DNA of 64,000 bases from NCBI GenBank assembly GCA_002401855.1, contig NVUH01000013.1, positions 1 to 64,000 on the forward strand. Reading direction: 5' to 3'. The notes under the pieces were generated by a model. That model did no database searches and was not told the origin of the DNA. It was given only the letters and a program-made list of their open reading frames with translations. Shown piece by piece: positions 25,407-34,754 of this stretch. The position numbers and the translations under genes are program-made. The stretch comes from Hyphomicrobiales bacterium. Lineage in GTDB: Bacteria > Pseudomonadota > Alphaproteobacteria > Rhizobiales > OSC116. Position 1 is the first letter of the stretch, and every line of letters begins with the position of its first letter.

Positions 25407-26168
25407 TTAAACTTTATTGATGCTGTTGCCGCCATCTACCATTGTGGCGGTGCCGGTGACAAAGCTTGCGGCATCGGAGGCTAGGAAGAGGGCTGTTTGA
25501 GCGATCTCTTCGGGTTGGGCTATGCGTTTTAGGGCGTGTAGATTGCGGACGAATTCGCGGGTTTGTTCATCATCGCCAAAGGCTTTGGCCATGTCGGTAT
25601 CGGTGCCACCTGGGAGTAGGGCGTTGACGCGGATGTTTTGTGGGCCATATTCTACTGCTAGAGATTTTACTAAGCCTACGATGCCTGCTTTGCTGGCTGA
25701 ATAGGCGGCCATTTGGGGCATGCCGTTGCAATAGCCGACAAATGATGAGGTGAATATGAGGGAGCCGCCTGATTTGTTGATGGCGGGTAACTGGTATTTT
25801 GCGGCTAGGAATGCGCTGGTTAGGTTGGTTGTGATGGTTTGGTTCCAGCCTTGTAGGGTTACATCTGGGGTTGGGCCGCCTGCGCCTATTGTGCCTGCAT
25901 TGTTAAACGCGATGTCTAGGCCGCCGAAATGGTCGATGGCTAGGTTGGTTAGGGCTTGGTGGTGGGCTTCATCTGCCACATCGCCCGCTAAGGCTATGGC
26001 TTCGCCGCCTGCTTGGGTGATTTCGGCGACTAGGCTATCTAGTAGGTTTTGGCGGCGAGAGGCCAATACAAGCTTTGCACCATTTTTAGCAAATAACAAC
26101 GCCGTTGCACGGCCGATGCCAGCGCTGGCACCTGTTATGATCGCGGTTTTATTTTCTAGCATATTCAT
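25407..26168 (-). CDS. Short-chain dehydrogenase/reductase
   Basis: 253 residues, classical SDR. Cofactor motif TGASAGIG (about residues 12-19), NNAG (about 90), catalytic Ser in FTSSFVGY and YSASK (Tyr/Lys pair, about 154-158), and a C-terminal FVTGTATMVDGGNS. NAD(P)-dependent; substrate unknown. ATG 26168 has AAGGA upstream; a TTG two codons earlier is less likely. Lies 12 bp downstream-facing of the oxygenase remnant on the same strand. Confidence 0.92.
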   Translation of the reverse strand: MNMLENKTAIITGASAGIGRATALLFAKNGAKLVLASRRQNLLDSLVAEITQAGGEAIALAGDVADEAHHQALTNLAIDHFGGLDIAFNNAGTIGAGGPTPDVTLQGWNQTITTNLTSAFLAAKYQLPAINKSGGSLIFTSSFVGYCNGMPQMAAYSASKAGIVGLVKSLAVEYGPQNIRVNALLPGGTDTDMAKAFGDDEQTREFVRNLHALKRIAQPEEIAQTALFLASDAASFVTGTATMVDGGNSINKV

Positions 26169-26253
26169 AATCAAATCCTTTTCAAATTGTTTGATGAAAG
26201 GAAGTTAGATTATAAAAACATATGGTTCGACCCGAAATTGGTTGTTGAAATAT

Positions 26254-26925
26254 CTAGTGGGTATGACCAGTTTCGGGTTGATCATGATTGGTTGAGCAGG
26301 AGCTGTTTACGGGTTTGCCGGTGCGCAATTCTTGCAGGGCTTGGGTGATGATTTTGTAGGAGCTGGAGAGGAAGAGGCTGCTCATGAGGCCTGCTACTAT
26401 TAGATCGGGCAGGGCGGATTGGGTGTAGTAGACGGCGCCTGCGGCTAGCATGACTAGGATGTTGCCGATGGCGTCGTTGCGGGAGCAGAGCCAGACGCTG
26501 CGGATGTTGCTGTCGCCATCTTTGAACCTATAGAGGATGAGGACGCTGAGGAGGTTTGCGGTTAGGGCCATGAGGCCGATGATGCCCATGGTGCTGTATT
26601 CTGGGACATCTAGGATGAATAGGTTGTAGATGGTGGCGCTTAGGACGAAGATGCCCATTAGGGTTAGGCTTAGGCCTTTGGCTAGGGCGGTTTTGGCGCG
26701 GATGGCTAGTGGCATGCCGATGACTAATAGTGAAATGCCATAGGTGGCGGCGTCGGCTAGGAAATCCATGGCATCGGCGAATAATGATAGAGAATTGGCG
26801 ATTTGGCCGCCTAGAATCTCGACTATGAACATGCCTGCATTTAGGGCTATGACCATCCAGATGGCGCGTTTATAGGCGGGGGTTGCGCCATCGAAGGTTA
26901 CGTCATGTCCACATTTTGCGCTCAT
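26254..26925 (-). CDS. Cation diffusion facilitator-type metal exporter
   Basis: 223 residues, six membrane helices. Metal-site motifs of CDF proteins are visible: SLSLFADAMDFLADA in helix 2 (usually HxxxD or DxxxD) and SRNDAIGNI in helix 5. The short N-terminus (CGHDV) and C-terminus (SSCSTNHDQPETGHTH) add Cys/His metal ligands. It is divergent from a MerR-type gene and has a promoter with the long spacer characteristic of MerR control, so efflux of zinc, cadmium, cobalt or similar is likely; which metal is not readable. Confidence 0.87.
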   Translation of the reverse strand: MSAKCGHDVTFDGATPAYKRAIWMVIALNAGMFIVEILGGQIANSLSLFADAMDFLADAATYGISLLVIGMPLAIRAKTALAKGLSLTLMGIFVLSATIYNLFILDVPEYSTMGIIGLMALTANLLSVLILYRFKDGDSNIRSVWLCSRNDAIGNILVMLAAGAVYYTQSALPDLIVAGLMSSLFLSSSYKIITQALQELRTGKPVNSSCSTNHDQPETGHTH

Positions 26926-26966
26926 ATTTTTTTGCCAATTGGTTGAGTGATTCTGTAGTTAAGTTC

Positions 26967-26997
26967 ACTATAAATGCTCTAGCGACTATAGGTTCAA
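26967..26997 (-). promoter_or_regulatory. MerR-type promoter/operator of the CDF exporter gene
   Basis: On the minus strand -35 TTGAAC (26992-26997) and -10 TATAGT (26967-26972) are separated by 19 bp, the long spacer that MerR-family activators untwist. The spacer holds the dyad CTATAG-tcg-CTAGAG, like CadR/ZntR/PbrR operators. The exporter ATG is about 40 bp downstream. Confidence 0.75.
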
Positions 26998-27058
26998 GGG
27001 TTATTTTTAATTTAATTTTTGACTTGCAAATGATTCGCAAATGGCTTTAATTTGGGGC

Positions 27059-27502
27059 ATGACTATAGAAGAATATACAATTGGGCAGTTGGCCAAATTG
27101 GCGCATTGTAAAGTGCAGACCATTAGATATTATGAGCAGAAGGGTTTGCTTGATGAGCCTGTGCGCACCGAAGGTGGGCAGCGGCGGTATTATGAAGCGG
27201 CGCTTGTGCGATTGAAATTTATTCGGCATGGGCGTGAGATGGGGTTTTCGCTAGATGACATTGGGGAATTGTTGCAGCTATCGGCGCTTGAAGGGCATGA
27301 TTGTAAGCAGGTTGATGCGATTGCCTCGGCGCATTTGGTGCGGGTGGATAGTCGGTTGAAGCGGTTGCAGAGCCTAAAAGTTGAATTGACGCGGATGATT
27401 AATTCTTGTCAGCACGGTGAGGTGGGGGATTGCCGCATTATTGAGGTGTTGCAGAATCACGATCATTGTGGGCATGAGCATGGCGAGATTGAGAAAATCT
27501 AA
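27059..27502 (+). CDS. MerR-family metal-responsive regulator
   Basis: 147 residues. The N-terminal MerR winged helix (TIGQLAKLAHCKVQTIRYYEQKGLL) is followed by a long dimerisation helix and a metal loop: C in GHDCKQVDAIA, then SCQHGEVGDCRIIEVL, and a His/Cys-rich tail (HDHCGHEHGE). This is the pattern of heavy-metal MerR proteins (ZntR/CadR/PbrR-like). Divergent from the CDF gene whose promoter has the matching operator. ATG 27059 fits the family start better than ATG 27041. Overlaps the convergent amidotransferase gene by 4 bp. Confidence 0.9.
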   Translation: MTIEEYTIGQLAKLAHCKVQTIRYYEQKGLLDEPVRTEGGQRRYYEAALVRLKFIRHGREMGFSLDDIGELLQLSALEGHDCKQVDAIASAHLVRVDSRLKRLQSLKVELTRMINSCQHGEVGDCRIIEVLQNHDHCGHEHGEIEKI

Positions 27503-28269
27503 ATTTTAAGTGGGATGTTTTTGACATCGCCGCCTTTGTTGGAGATGGTGATGCTGTTGTCGGGCACTGCGCTCCATGTGCCATCTTTGGCGTATGGTTC
27601 GGAGGCGAAACAAATGCCGTTGGGGCATTGGCGTTTGAACAGGCTGGGTGCGGGGCGGCCTTTGGATGCGTATTTAATCATCACCAAACGATCATCTTTG
27701 AACATGGCTGCGGTTAGCACCATTGGTTTTTTGATGTTTTTTTCGGCTGCCAAAGTCTCGATGAATTTTATGTAATTTTGGGTGGCGGCAATTGGATCGG
27801 CATCGAATCCATAATCTAGCAGGCCGAGGAAAATCATTTCGCTGTCGGTTTGACCTTTTTTGACGCTAAACATGTTGTCAGACAAGGTGTTTTCGATTTT
27901 GCGTTGGATTTGTTGATACTCGTTAATTTGGCCATTATGGGCGAATACCCAGCCATCTTGTTTGAAGGGGTGGCAATTTAAGCGCGAAATGGGGGCAGAG
28001 GTTGAGGCTCTGACATGGGCGATGAAGGTTGGGGACTTGGTGTGGTGTGCGATGTCGTGCAGATTATCGCAGCCCCAAGCGGGCATGGTGTCTTTGAATA
28101 TGACAGGCTCGGCTTTTTCACTCTGCCATGCGAGGCCATAGCCATCGGCATTGACTGACATTTTGCCTTTGATGGCGTTATGGCTTTGCTCGATGAGCGA
28201 ATGTTCAGGCTCGAAAATATGATCTGAGATATAATTGGTTTCGCCTTGATAGGCTAATAAACGGCACAT
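27499..28269 (-). CDS. Class II glutamine amidotransferase (YafJ-like)
   Basis: 256 residues. Begins MCRLLAYQG, so Cys2 becomes the N-terminal nucleophile after Met removal, the defining feature of class II (Ntn) amidotransferases. Also visible: NADGYGLAW, FIAHVRAST, NCHPF, FAHNGQI and GQTDSE motifs. The family is YafJ/Gat-II stand-alone proteins of unknown physiological acceptor. Monocistronic and convergent with the merR-type gene. Confidence 0.92.
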   Translation of the reverse strand: MCRLLAYQGETNYISDHIFEPEHSLIEQSHNAIKGKMSVNADGYGLAWQSEKAEPVIFKDTMPAWGCDNLHDIAHHTKSPTFIAHVRASTSAPISRLNCHPFKQDGWVFAHNGQINEYQQIQRKIENTLSDNMFSVKKGQTDSEMIFLGLLDYGFDADPIAATQNYIKFIETLAAEKNIKKPMVLTAAMFKDDRLVMIKYASKGRPAPSLFKRQCPNGICFASEPYAKDGTWSAVPDNSITISNKGGDVKNIPLKI

Positions 28270-28435
28270 TTATGCTTCCACCTTAATATGCTTTTACATT
28301 TGTATTTTGCTTCATATGCCACAATTTAGTCATAATCAATTCATGATTTGACCCTAATTTCGGCAAATAGCTGCCTCATTCATATAGCATATTCCAAATC
28401 ATGGAAATGAATATTTATTTCAAAAACATGAAACA

Positions 28436-28732
28436 ATGGAAAAACTAATGACACATCGTATAGAACAACCTATCAGCCCAGTATTACAAACTAGCTATGC
28501 CAGTGTGTTTATCGTCGGGGCTTTTATAGTGGGAGTGGTAGCGGTATGTGCCATTTTGTTTGGAGCTGGTGACTGGCAATTGGGCCATGATAATCCGCGT
28601 GATGTCATGCCGATATTAATGGCAGTCACTGGCTTTTTTGCTGTTGGTTATGGTGTGATGAGTGTGGTGATGAGCCGATTTTTTCAATCAATTGCTTATA
28701 GACGCCCCAATTATAGCCATTTAGAATATTAA
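28436..28732 (+). CDS. Small membrane protein of unknown function
   Basis: 98 residues with two predicted membrane helices (about residues 24-45 and 58-80) and a short cytoplasmic-looking ends pattern (…SIAYRRPNYSHLEY at the C-terminus). A second ATG at 28448 is about as likely as the first. Not recognised. It is followed by a good terminator, which supports a real single-gene unit. Confidence 0.7.
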   Translation: MEKLMTHRIEQPISPVLQTSYASVFIVGAFIVGVVAVCAILFGAGDWQLGHDNPRDVMPILMAVTGFFAVGYGVMSVVMSRFFQSIAYRRPNYSHLEY

Positions 28733-28769
28733 TTTTTTCTCCTCTCTTATAATTATCTCAGCGAATGTG

Positions 28770-28800
28770 CCATCCCGAATTGATAAGCGGGGTGGTTTTT
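28770..28800 (+). terminator. Rho-independent terminator after the small membrane protein gene
   Basis: Perfect 8-bp stem CCATCCCG/CGGGGTGG (one U-G pair) with a 10-nt loop followed by TTTTT. Confidence 0.75.
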
Positions 28801-28894
28801 GCATTTATCAATATCAGTTAGCTGGGTATCAATTTAATTTATTTGACATTGGCTTGGTGGCCTGCGTCTACTTATTTGAAATTGGGAGATTGTT

Positions 28895-29509
28895 ATGGAA
28901 TTAACGACATATTTAACCTTTGTTTTGGCCTGTGCCATATTGATTATTATACCTGGGCCGACGGTGGCGGTGGTGATTGCCAACTCGCTTAAGCATGGGG
29001 TGCGCATTGGCATGGTGACCGTAGCGGGGAGTATGTTGGCGATGGGCATTTTGTTGAGCTTAGTGACTGTTGGCCTGAGTGCTATATTGGAGAATCTTGG
29101 CCATACGCTGACCTATATTAAATGGGCGGGTGTGGCTTATCTTATATATATTGGCTATAAAACGTGGACGGCGCCTGGCTCTAATTTGAGTGGTATGAAA
29201 GCCGAAGCGCCAGACCCTAGGAAGATATTTATGCGGGGGTTTATTGTGTCGATTAGTAACCCCAAGGCTTTGGTGTTTTTTGGGGCGTTTTTTCCGCAGT
29301 TTTTAAACCCTGAAGGTGATATAACCGCGCAATTGGCGCTGATGTCGGTTACATTTTTTGTGATTGCCTTGGTGCTTGACAGTGCGTGGACGGTGATGGT
29401 GAATATTGCCAAAAACTTATTATTGAGATCTGAAAAGATTGTTAACCGTGTGTCGGGCGGGTTTTTAATGTTGGGCGGTGGATTGTTGGCCTTGATTAAA
29501 GAAAAATAG
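28895..29509 (+). CDS. LysE/RhtB-family exporter
   Basis: 204 residues, six hydrophobic helices. Motifs IIIPGPTVAVVIANSLKHGVR, IKWAGVAYLIYIGYKTW and ISNPKALVFFGAFFPQFLNP define the LysE/RhtB/homoserine-lactone exporter superfamily; members expel amino acids or related metabolites. GGGAG RBS upstream of the ATG. Stands upstream of the carbonic anhydrase gene with a 57-bp gap. Confidence 0.9.
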   Translation: MELTTYLTFVLACAILIIIPGPTVAVVIANSLKHGVRIGMVTVAGSMLAMGILLSLVTVGLSAILENLGHTLTYIKWAGVAYLIYIGYKTWTAPGSNLSGMKAEAPDPRKIFMRGFIVSISNPKALVFFGAFFPQFLNPEGDITAQLALMSVTFFVIALVLDSAWTVMVNIAKNLLLRSEKIVNRVSGGFLMLGGGLLALIKEK

Positions 29510-29566
29510 CTTGAAAATATAACGGCTTGGGTTAGATTAGAATTAGTTTATTTCGATGAGGCTGAT

Positions 29567-30232
29567 ATGCGTAAAGTCAAATTTTCCAATTTATTAGATG
29601 GCTATGCGAATTTTCGTCAGAACATTTACCCCAAACACGAAAAATTATTCAAAGAATTGGTCGATAAAGGCCAAAGCCCTGAAATTATGATGATTTCTTG
29701 CTGTGACAGTCGGGTGAATAGCACCCAGATATTTTCGGCCAAAGCCGGTGATATGTTTACCTTGCGCAATGTTGGTAATTTAGTGCCGCCTTATGAGTTG
29801 GATGGTGGTTATCATGGCACCAGTGCGGCGATTGAATATGCGGTGACTGAGCTAAAAGTGAAGCTGATTATTGTGATGGGGCATAGTTATTGTGGCGGCA
29901 TTAAAGCGGCTTATGAAAATAAGGATGCATTTGCTGAGCTTGATGCTGAAACGGGTAAAGGTTTTACCCGCCAATGGATGAGCATGATTAAGGAAATTAG
30001 TGATGAGATTCATGAATGTCATCATGACCTATCTGAACGTGACCAGCTAAAACGGCTTGAGCAGCAGAATGTTTTGTTGAGCTTGAAGAATTTGCGCAGC
30101 TTTAAATTTGTGCAGGATGCGTTGGATGCGGGTGAGCTTGAAATGGTTGGCTCGTGGTTTGATTTGGACAGGGGGATAATTTTGATTGGCAATGAAGCGA
30201 CGGGCGAGTTCCACAGAATTAAATCTACATAA
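29567..30232 (+). CDS. Beta-class carbonic anhydrase
   Basis: 221 residues; interconverts CO2 and bicarbonate in the cytoplasm. Zinc ligands C45 (in CCDSR, with the Asp/Arg dyad D47/R49), H106 and C109 (GHSYCGG) are present. Bicarbonate supply would feed enzymes such as the CarAB complex encoded in this window. The stop codon overlaps the start of the next gene (TAATG), so the two are probably translated together. Confidence 0.95.
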   Translation: MRKVKFSNLLDGYANFRQNIYPKHEKLFKELVDKGQSPEIMMISCCDSRVNSTQIFSAKAGDMFTLRNVGNLVPPYELDGGYHGTSAAIEYAVTELKVKLIIVMGHSYCGGIKAAYENKDAFAELDAETGKGFTRQWMSMIKEISDEIHECHHDLSERDQLKRLEQQNVLLSLKNLRSFKFVQDALDAGELEMVGSWFDLDRGIILIGNEATGEFHRIKST

Positions 30233-31122
30233 TGCTGAAAAAATTTGATCTTAAATCTAACTTGATGATATTGATATTTTGCATCACGTGGGCATCGGCT
30301 TTTGCCGCGGCGAAATATGGCTTGCAGTTTTGGCCGCCATTTTGGTTTTTGGCCACACGGTTTTTACTGACCGCTATTTTCTTTTTTGCATTATGCGTCA
30401 TATTTGGGCGGTTGATGAAGATTAGCCTCAAGCAGTTTTGGGGCTTGGTGACGTTGGGTTTGCTGAATAATGTTGGTTATTTGGGCTTTGCTTGGTATTC
30501 GCTCAGCTTGCCTGCGACGCCATCTGGCTTGGCCGCGACGATTATTAGCGCCAACCCTGTGTTGGTGACATTGGCGCAATTTATATTTGTGACGGCGGCG
30601 TTTAGCTATAAAAAATTGATTGGTGTGTTGCTGGGTTTTGTGGGTGTGGCGTATATATTGCAAAGCCGTGTGAGTGTTGAAGGCGTGCCACTTTATGTGA
30701 TTGGCCTGTTGTGTTTTGGCTTGTTGAGTTTTAGTGCGGCGACGTTTTTATTCACTCGGCTTAATGGCAAGGTGGATTTTTGGCAAAGCCTAGCGGTGCA
30801 GAATCTGACAGGGGCGGTGGTTTTATATGTGCCAGCCTTTATGTTTGAAACGGTGCCGAGCGTTTGGTTTGAAACTGAATTTGTGTTGAGCATGTTTTAT
30901 TTGGTGGTGATTATTGGCTTGAGCTTTGTGATTTGGTTTAACCTGATTGAGCAAAAAGGCACAGCCGAAGCCTCGAGCTTGCATTTTATTATGCCGCCGC
31001 TCGGGCTGTTTTATGGCTGGTTGGTGTTTGACGAGAGCATACCTGCGGCGGATTATATTGGGCTTGTGCCGATTGTGTTGGGCATTTATTTGGTGACGCA
31101 TGTGCGGAAAAAGCCTAACTGA
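30232..31122 (+). CDS. EamA/DMT-family transporter
   Basis: 296 residues with ten predicted helices in two EamA repeats: CITWASAFAAAKYGL and RFLLTAIFFF in the first, GTAEASSLHFIMPPLGLFYGWLVFDE in the second. Translationally coupled to the carbonic anhydrase gene. Substrate unknown. By composition and helix layout unlike a recent paralogue of the other EamA protein at 23060-23953. Confidence 0.88.
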   Translation: MLKKFDLKSNLMILIFCITWASAFAAAKYGLQFWPPFWFLATRFLLTAIFFFALCVIFGRLMKISLKQFWGLVTLGLLNNVGYLGFAWYSLSLPATPSGLAATIISANPVLVTLAQFIFVTAAFSYKKLIGVLLGFVGVAYILQSRVSVEGVPLYVIGLLCFGLLSFSAATFLFTRLNGKVDFWQSLAVQNLTGAVVLYVPAFMFETVPSVWFETEFVLSMFYLVVIIGLSFVIWFNLIEQKGTAEASSLHFIMPPLGLFYGWLVFDESIPAADYIGLVPIVLGIYLVTHVRKKPN

Positions 31123-31186
31123 TGGCTTGCAGTCAGCTGATGAATCAACTACAAATACTCAACTAATTTTAGCAGACGAGGTGCGC

Positions 31187-32854
31187 ATGGCCGCTTATCA
31201 ATATATTTATACAATGGACAAACTTTCTAAAACCTTCCCTGGTGGCAAGCAATTGTTTAAGGACATTCGGTTGTCGTTTTTGCCTGGTGCGCATATTGGT
31301 GTGGTTGGTGAGAATGGTAGCGGTAAATCTACCTTGCTAAAAATTATGGCGGGTTTGGACACTGAAATTGGTGGCGATGCCTATGCAGCCGAAGGCGTGA
31401 AAGTTGGTTATTTGGCGCAGGAGCCGCAGCTTGATGAAAGCCAAACCGTGCTTGAAAATGTGATGGAAGGTGTGGCAGAAACTAAAAAATTGCTTGATGA
31501 TTTTAACGCGGTGGCGGCCAAGGTGGCTGAGGATTATACTGACGAATTGATGGAAGAAATGAGCGCGCTGCAAGAGAAGATAGATGCGGTGGATGCATGG
31601 AGCCTTGACCACCAAGTGGAAGTGGCGATGGAAGCTTTGCGTTGCCCGCCTGCGGACGCGACCGTGGGCACTTTGTCTGGCGGTGAAAAACGCCGTGTGG
31701 CGATTTGTGCTTTATTGTTAGCTAAGCCTGACTTGTTGTTGCTTGATGAACCGACCAACCATTTGGATGCTGAAACGATTAGTTGGTTGCAGAATTATTT
31801 GGTCAATTATACGGGTACGATTGTTTGCGTGACGCATGATCGGTATTTCTTGGATAACATTACGGCATGGATTTTGGAGCTCGACCGCGGTGAGGGCATT
31901 CCTTACGAAGGCAATTATACCAATTGGTTGGAAGAAAAAGCCAAGCGGTTGGCGCAAGAAAAACGGGTTGATGAGAACCGTAAGAAAACCATTGAGCGTG
32001 AGCTTGATTGGGTGCGTTCTAGCCCTAAAGCGCGGCAAGCCAAATCTAAAGCGCGGATATCGGCGTTTGATAATTTGGTGGCGCAAGAAGATAGTGAGGC
32101 GTTGCGCACGGCGCAGATTGTCATTCCTGCCTCTGAGCGTTTGGGCGGAGTGGTGATTGAAGCTGAGGGTTTGAGCAAGGCGTTTGGTGAAAAATTGCTG
32201 ATTGAAGGTCTGGATTTTAGACTGCCACCGGGCGGGATTGTTGGGATTATTGGTGCCAACGGTGCGGGTAAATCGACCTTATTTAAAATGATTATGAAGC
32301 AAGAAGAGCCTGATGAAGGTAGCATTCGGGTCGGTGAAACTGTGCAGCTTGGTTATATTGACCAAAACCGCGATTCGCTCGATGGTGACAAAACGGTTTG
32401 GGAAGAAATTTCTGATGGTAATGACATTATACAATTGGGTAAAATTGAGCGTTCGAGCCGGGCTTATTGCAGTGCATTTAACTTTAAAAGTAGTGACCAG
32501 CAGAAGAAGGTTGGCATATTATCGGGCGGTGAACGGAACCGTGTGCATTTGGCGAAAATGTTGAAAACTGGTGCAAATGTATTGCTGCTTGATGAACCGA
32601 CCAATGATTTGGATGTGGAAACCTTGCGAGCGCTTGAAGATGCTTTGATGAATTTTGCGGGTTGTGCGGTGGTCATTACCCATGATAGATGGTTTTTGGA
32701 CCGTGTTGCCACGCATATTTTGGCATTTGAAGGCAATAGCCATGTTGAATGGTTTGAAGGTAACTTTAGCGATTATGAAGCCGATAAAAAACGCCGATTG
32801 GGTAGCGCAGCTGATAGACCTACGCGGCTTAAATTTAAGCGTTTCCATGTATAG
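31187..32854 (+). CDS. ettA: ABC-F ATPase EttA (energy-dependent translational throttle)
   Basis: 555 residues, the same length as E. coli EttA. Two ABC domains without membrane helices: Walker A GENGSGKST and GANGAGKST, signatures LSGGEKRR and LSGGERNR, Walker B LLLDEPTNHLD and LLLDEPTNDLD, joined by the charged P-site-tRNA interaction linker (ELDWVRSSPKARQAKSKARI). EttA binds the ribosomal E site and gates early elongation with ATP level. Start MAAYQYIYTM at 31187 with family-matching N-terminus; the longer frame overlaps the EamA gene. Confidence 0.95.
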   Translation: MAAYQYIYTMDKLSKTFPGGKQLFKDIRLSFLPGAHIGVVGENGSGKSTLLKIMAGLDTEIGGDAYAAEGVKVGYLAQEPQLDESQTVLENVMEGVAETKKLLDDFNAVAAKVAEDYTDELMEEMSALQEKIDAVDAWSLDHQVEVAMEALRCPPADATVGTLSGGEKRRVAICALLLAKPDLLLLDEPTNHLDAETISWLQNYLVNYTGTIVCVTHDRYFLDNITAWILELDRGEGIPYEGNYTNWLEEKAKRLAQEKRVDENRKKTIERELDWVRSSPKARQAKSKARISAFDNLVAQEDSEALRTAQIVIPASERLGGVVIEAEGLSKAFGEKLLIEGLDFRLPPGGIVGIIGANGAGKSTLFKMIMKQEEPDEGSIRVGETVQLGYIDQNRDSLDGDKTVWEEISDGNDIIQLGKIERSSRAYCSAFNFKSSDQQKKVGILSGGERNRVHLAKMLKTGANVLLLDEPTNDLDVETLRALEDALMNFAGCAVVITHDRWFLDRVATHILAFEGNSHVEWFEGNFSDYEADKKRRLGSAADRPTRLKFKRFHV

Positions 32855-32998
32855 ATAAGGTTTTTCTGGGGGGCGTTATTTTTAATCGTTTGCTTGCATC
32901 GCCACAATTGGAACAATTAGTCTATGTATCCTGCTCGGGGTATTGCATTGTTTAAATATGCGAATATATGTGAATTGATATATTCCAACGGAGAAATT

Positions 32999-34693
32999 AT
33001 GAAAAGTCATTTATTAAAAACATCACTTATTGCGCTTGGTGCTTCTGTAGTCATTAGCTCCGCACCGTTGGCAGTTGATGTGCCAAATTTTGCGGCTCTG
33101 GATTATGTGCCAGCCAATACGGCGTTTTTTAGCGGCAGCTTAAAAGCGTTTCCGATGAAGAAATACTTGGAAGCCAATAAGAATTTATTCACCGCGAGCC
33201 GCCCGCAAGATATGGATGAAATGTTTGAAGACGATGCGCCTACGGACAAATTTTTCAGAGCTTTGGTAAAAGGTTATTTTGCCAATATTGCTGAGCCTGA
33301 GCAGTTTATGAAAGCCTATGGCCTTGGCGATGAAACACGTATGTTAATGTATATGGTGGATTTTCACCCTGTGCTTAAACTTGAAGTGGAAGATGGTGAG
33401 GCATTTATTGCCACCATAATGGCGGCTGAAAAAGACTCTGGGCTGGTGGGTGTTGAACATGAAATTGGCGGCGTTAAATATCGGTCTTATTTGCTGAAAG
33501 AAGGCACAAATAATTTATTTGAATTGGTTGTGGCTTCGCATGATGGTTGGGTGACTATAACTGTGGCTAACGCTAATGGTAACAATGGGCATTTGAAAGT
33601 TGCATTGGGCAGTGCAAAGCCGGCTAAAGCGCTTAGCCAAACCTCAATATTGCAAGATATGACTGATAAATACGGTTTTGATGGCACGCAATTGGGTTAT
33701 GTTGACCATCGCATTGTGGCTGATAGGTTTACTTCGGCGGAGCCGATAGCATTTACGGCAAAAAATGACTGGAAAGAATTGGCGAAAATTCAAACGCCAG
33801 CTTGCCGTGCTGAATTTGCTGACATTGCCAAAGCTTGGCCGCGTACGGTTATGGGAACATCGAAATTTTCTGTTACCAATACTGAATATAGTGCCGATTT
33901 ATTGACCATTATTGAAAGCACTCATAAAGCTACAAATGATGCTTTGATGGATCTGCGGGGATTTATTCCTGCTCATGTGGGCGGGGCTGCTGATCAAGTG
34001 ATTAGCATGGCATTTGGTTTGAACGCCAATAAAATAACGGGTGCATTGACTGCGTTGTGGACTGCGGCAACCAGTGTAAAATATGAATGTGTGCCGCTAG
34101 CTGATATGCAAAAAGAATTGATGCTAGCTGATCCGGCGTCTTTGGGTTTGTTTGCGGGTATGGCACAAGGTATTATGGGCTTATCGGCAACTATATATGA
34201 AGCTGATGTTAATTTGCCTTCTATGGGGCAACCTCAAATTAACGCATTGGATGTTTTGATTAGCCTTGCCTCTGAAAACCCGATTGCACAATTGCAAACG
34301 GGTAGCATGATGTTGCCGATGTTGCGTGGGTTGAACATACCTGCTGATGGAACACCAGTTGTGTTGAATGATGTATTGCGGCAAGTGAATATGGTTGGTG
34401 GGCAGACATTTGCGGCTATTTCTGGCAAGCATTTAAATGTTTATAAAGGCAGCGAGGCTGCTAAAGGCTCGGCAGCGCTAAAAGATGAAGCGATTGATGC
34501 TAATGGATTTTTTGAAATTTATATGCATTATGGAAAATTGTTTAGGGTTTTATCGAAAGCTATGGAAGGTAATGATGACCCAGCTATTGAGCAATTTAAA
34601 GCCCTATCTGATAGCAAGATGAAATTGCGCATGGCTTTGGACTTTACTGAAAATGGTATTGAAATTGCTGCTGATATGGATGTTAAATATTAA
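32999..34693 (+). CDS. Large exported protein of unknown function
   Basis: 564 residues. N-terminal signal peptide (MKSHLLK, hydrophobic segment to about SSAPLA, residue 24), then LDYVPANTAFFSGSLKAFPMKKYL, a mature start I associate with uncharacterised secreted proteins of gammaproteobacteria and others. Only two cysteines pairs of note occur and no catalytic motif or membrane anchor is seen. ACGGAG precedes the ATG at 32999; the frame extends upstream to 32924. Followed by a terminator, so probably monocistronic. Function not assigned. Confidence 0.85.
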   Translation: MKSHLLKTSLIALGASVVISSAPLAVDVPNFAALDYVPANTAFFSGSLKAFPMKKYLEANKNLFTASRPQDMDEMFEDDAPTDKFFRALVKGYFANIAEPEQFMKAYGLGDETRMLMYMVDFHPVLKLEVEDGEAFIATIMAAEKDSGLVGVEHEIGGVKYRSYLLKEGTNNLFELVVASHDGWVTITVANANGNNGHLKVALGSAKPAKALSQTSILQDMTDKYGFDGTQLGYVDHRIVADRFTSAEPIAFTAKNDWKELAKIQTPACRAEFADIAKAWPRTVMGTSKFSVTNTEYSADLLTIIESTHKATNDALMDLRGFIPAHVGGAADQVISMAFGLNANKITGALTALWTAATSVKYECVPLADMQKELMLADPASLGLFAGMAQGIMGLSATIYEADVNLPSMGQPQINALDVLISLASENPIAQLQTGSMMLPMLRGLNIPADGTPVVLNDVLRQVNMVGGQTFAAISGKHLNVYKGSEAAKGSAALKDEAIDANGFFEIYMHYGKLFRVLSKAMEGNDDPAIEQFKALSDSKMKLRMALDFTENGIEIAADMDVKY

Positions 34694-34723
34694 CCTAGCT
34701 TAGATTTTTTTTAAGAATGAATG

Positions 34724-34754
34724 AAGGCGACCTGCTTGTTTGGGTCGCCTTTAT
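34724..34754. terminator. Terminator between the exported protein and the glyoxalase-like gene
   Basis: Perfect 9-bp stem AAGGCGACC/GGTCGCCTT with a short T-rich tail on the plus side; convergent genes flank it, so it may serve both. Confidence 0.65.
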
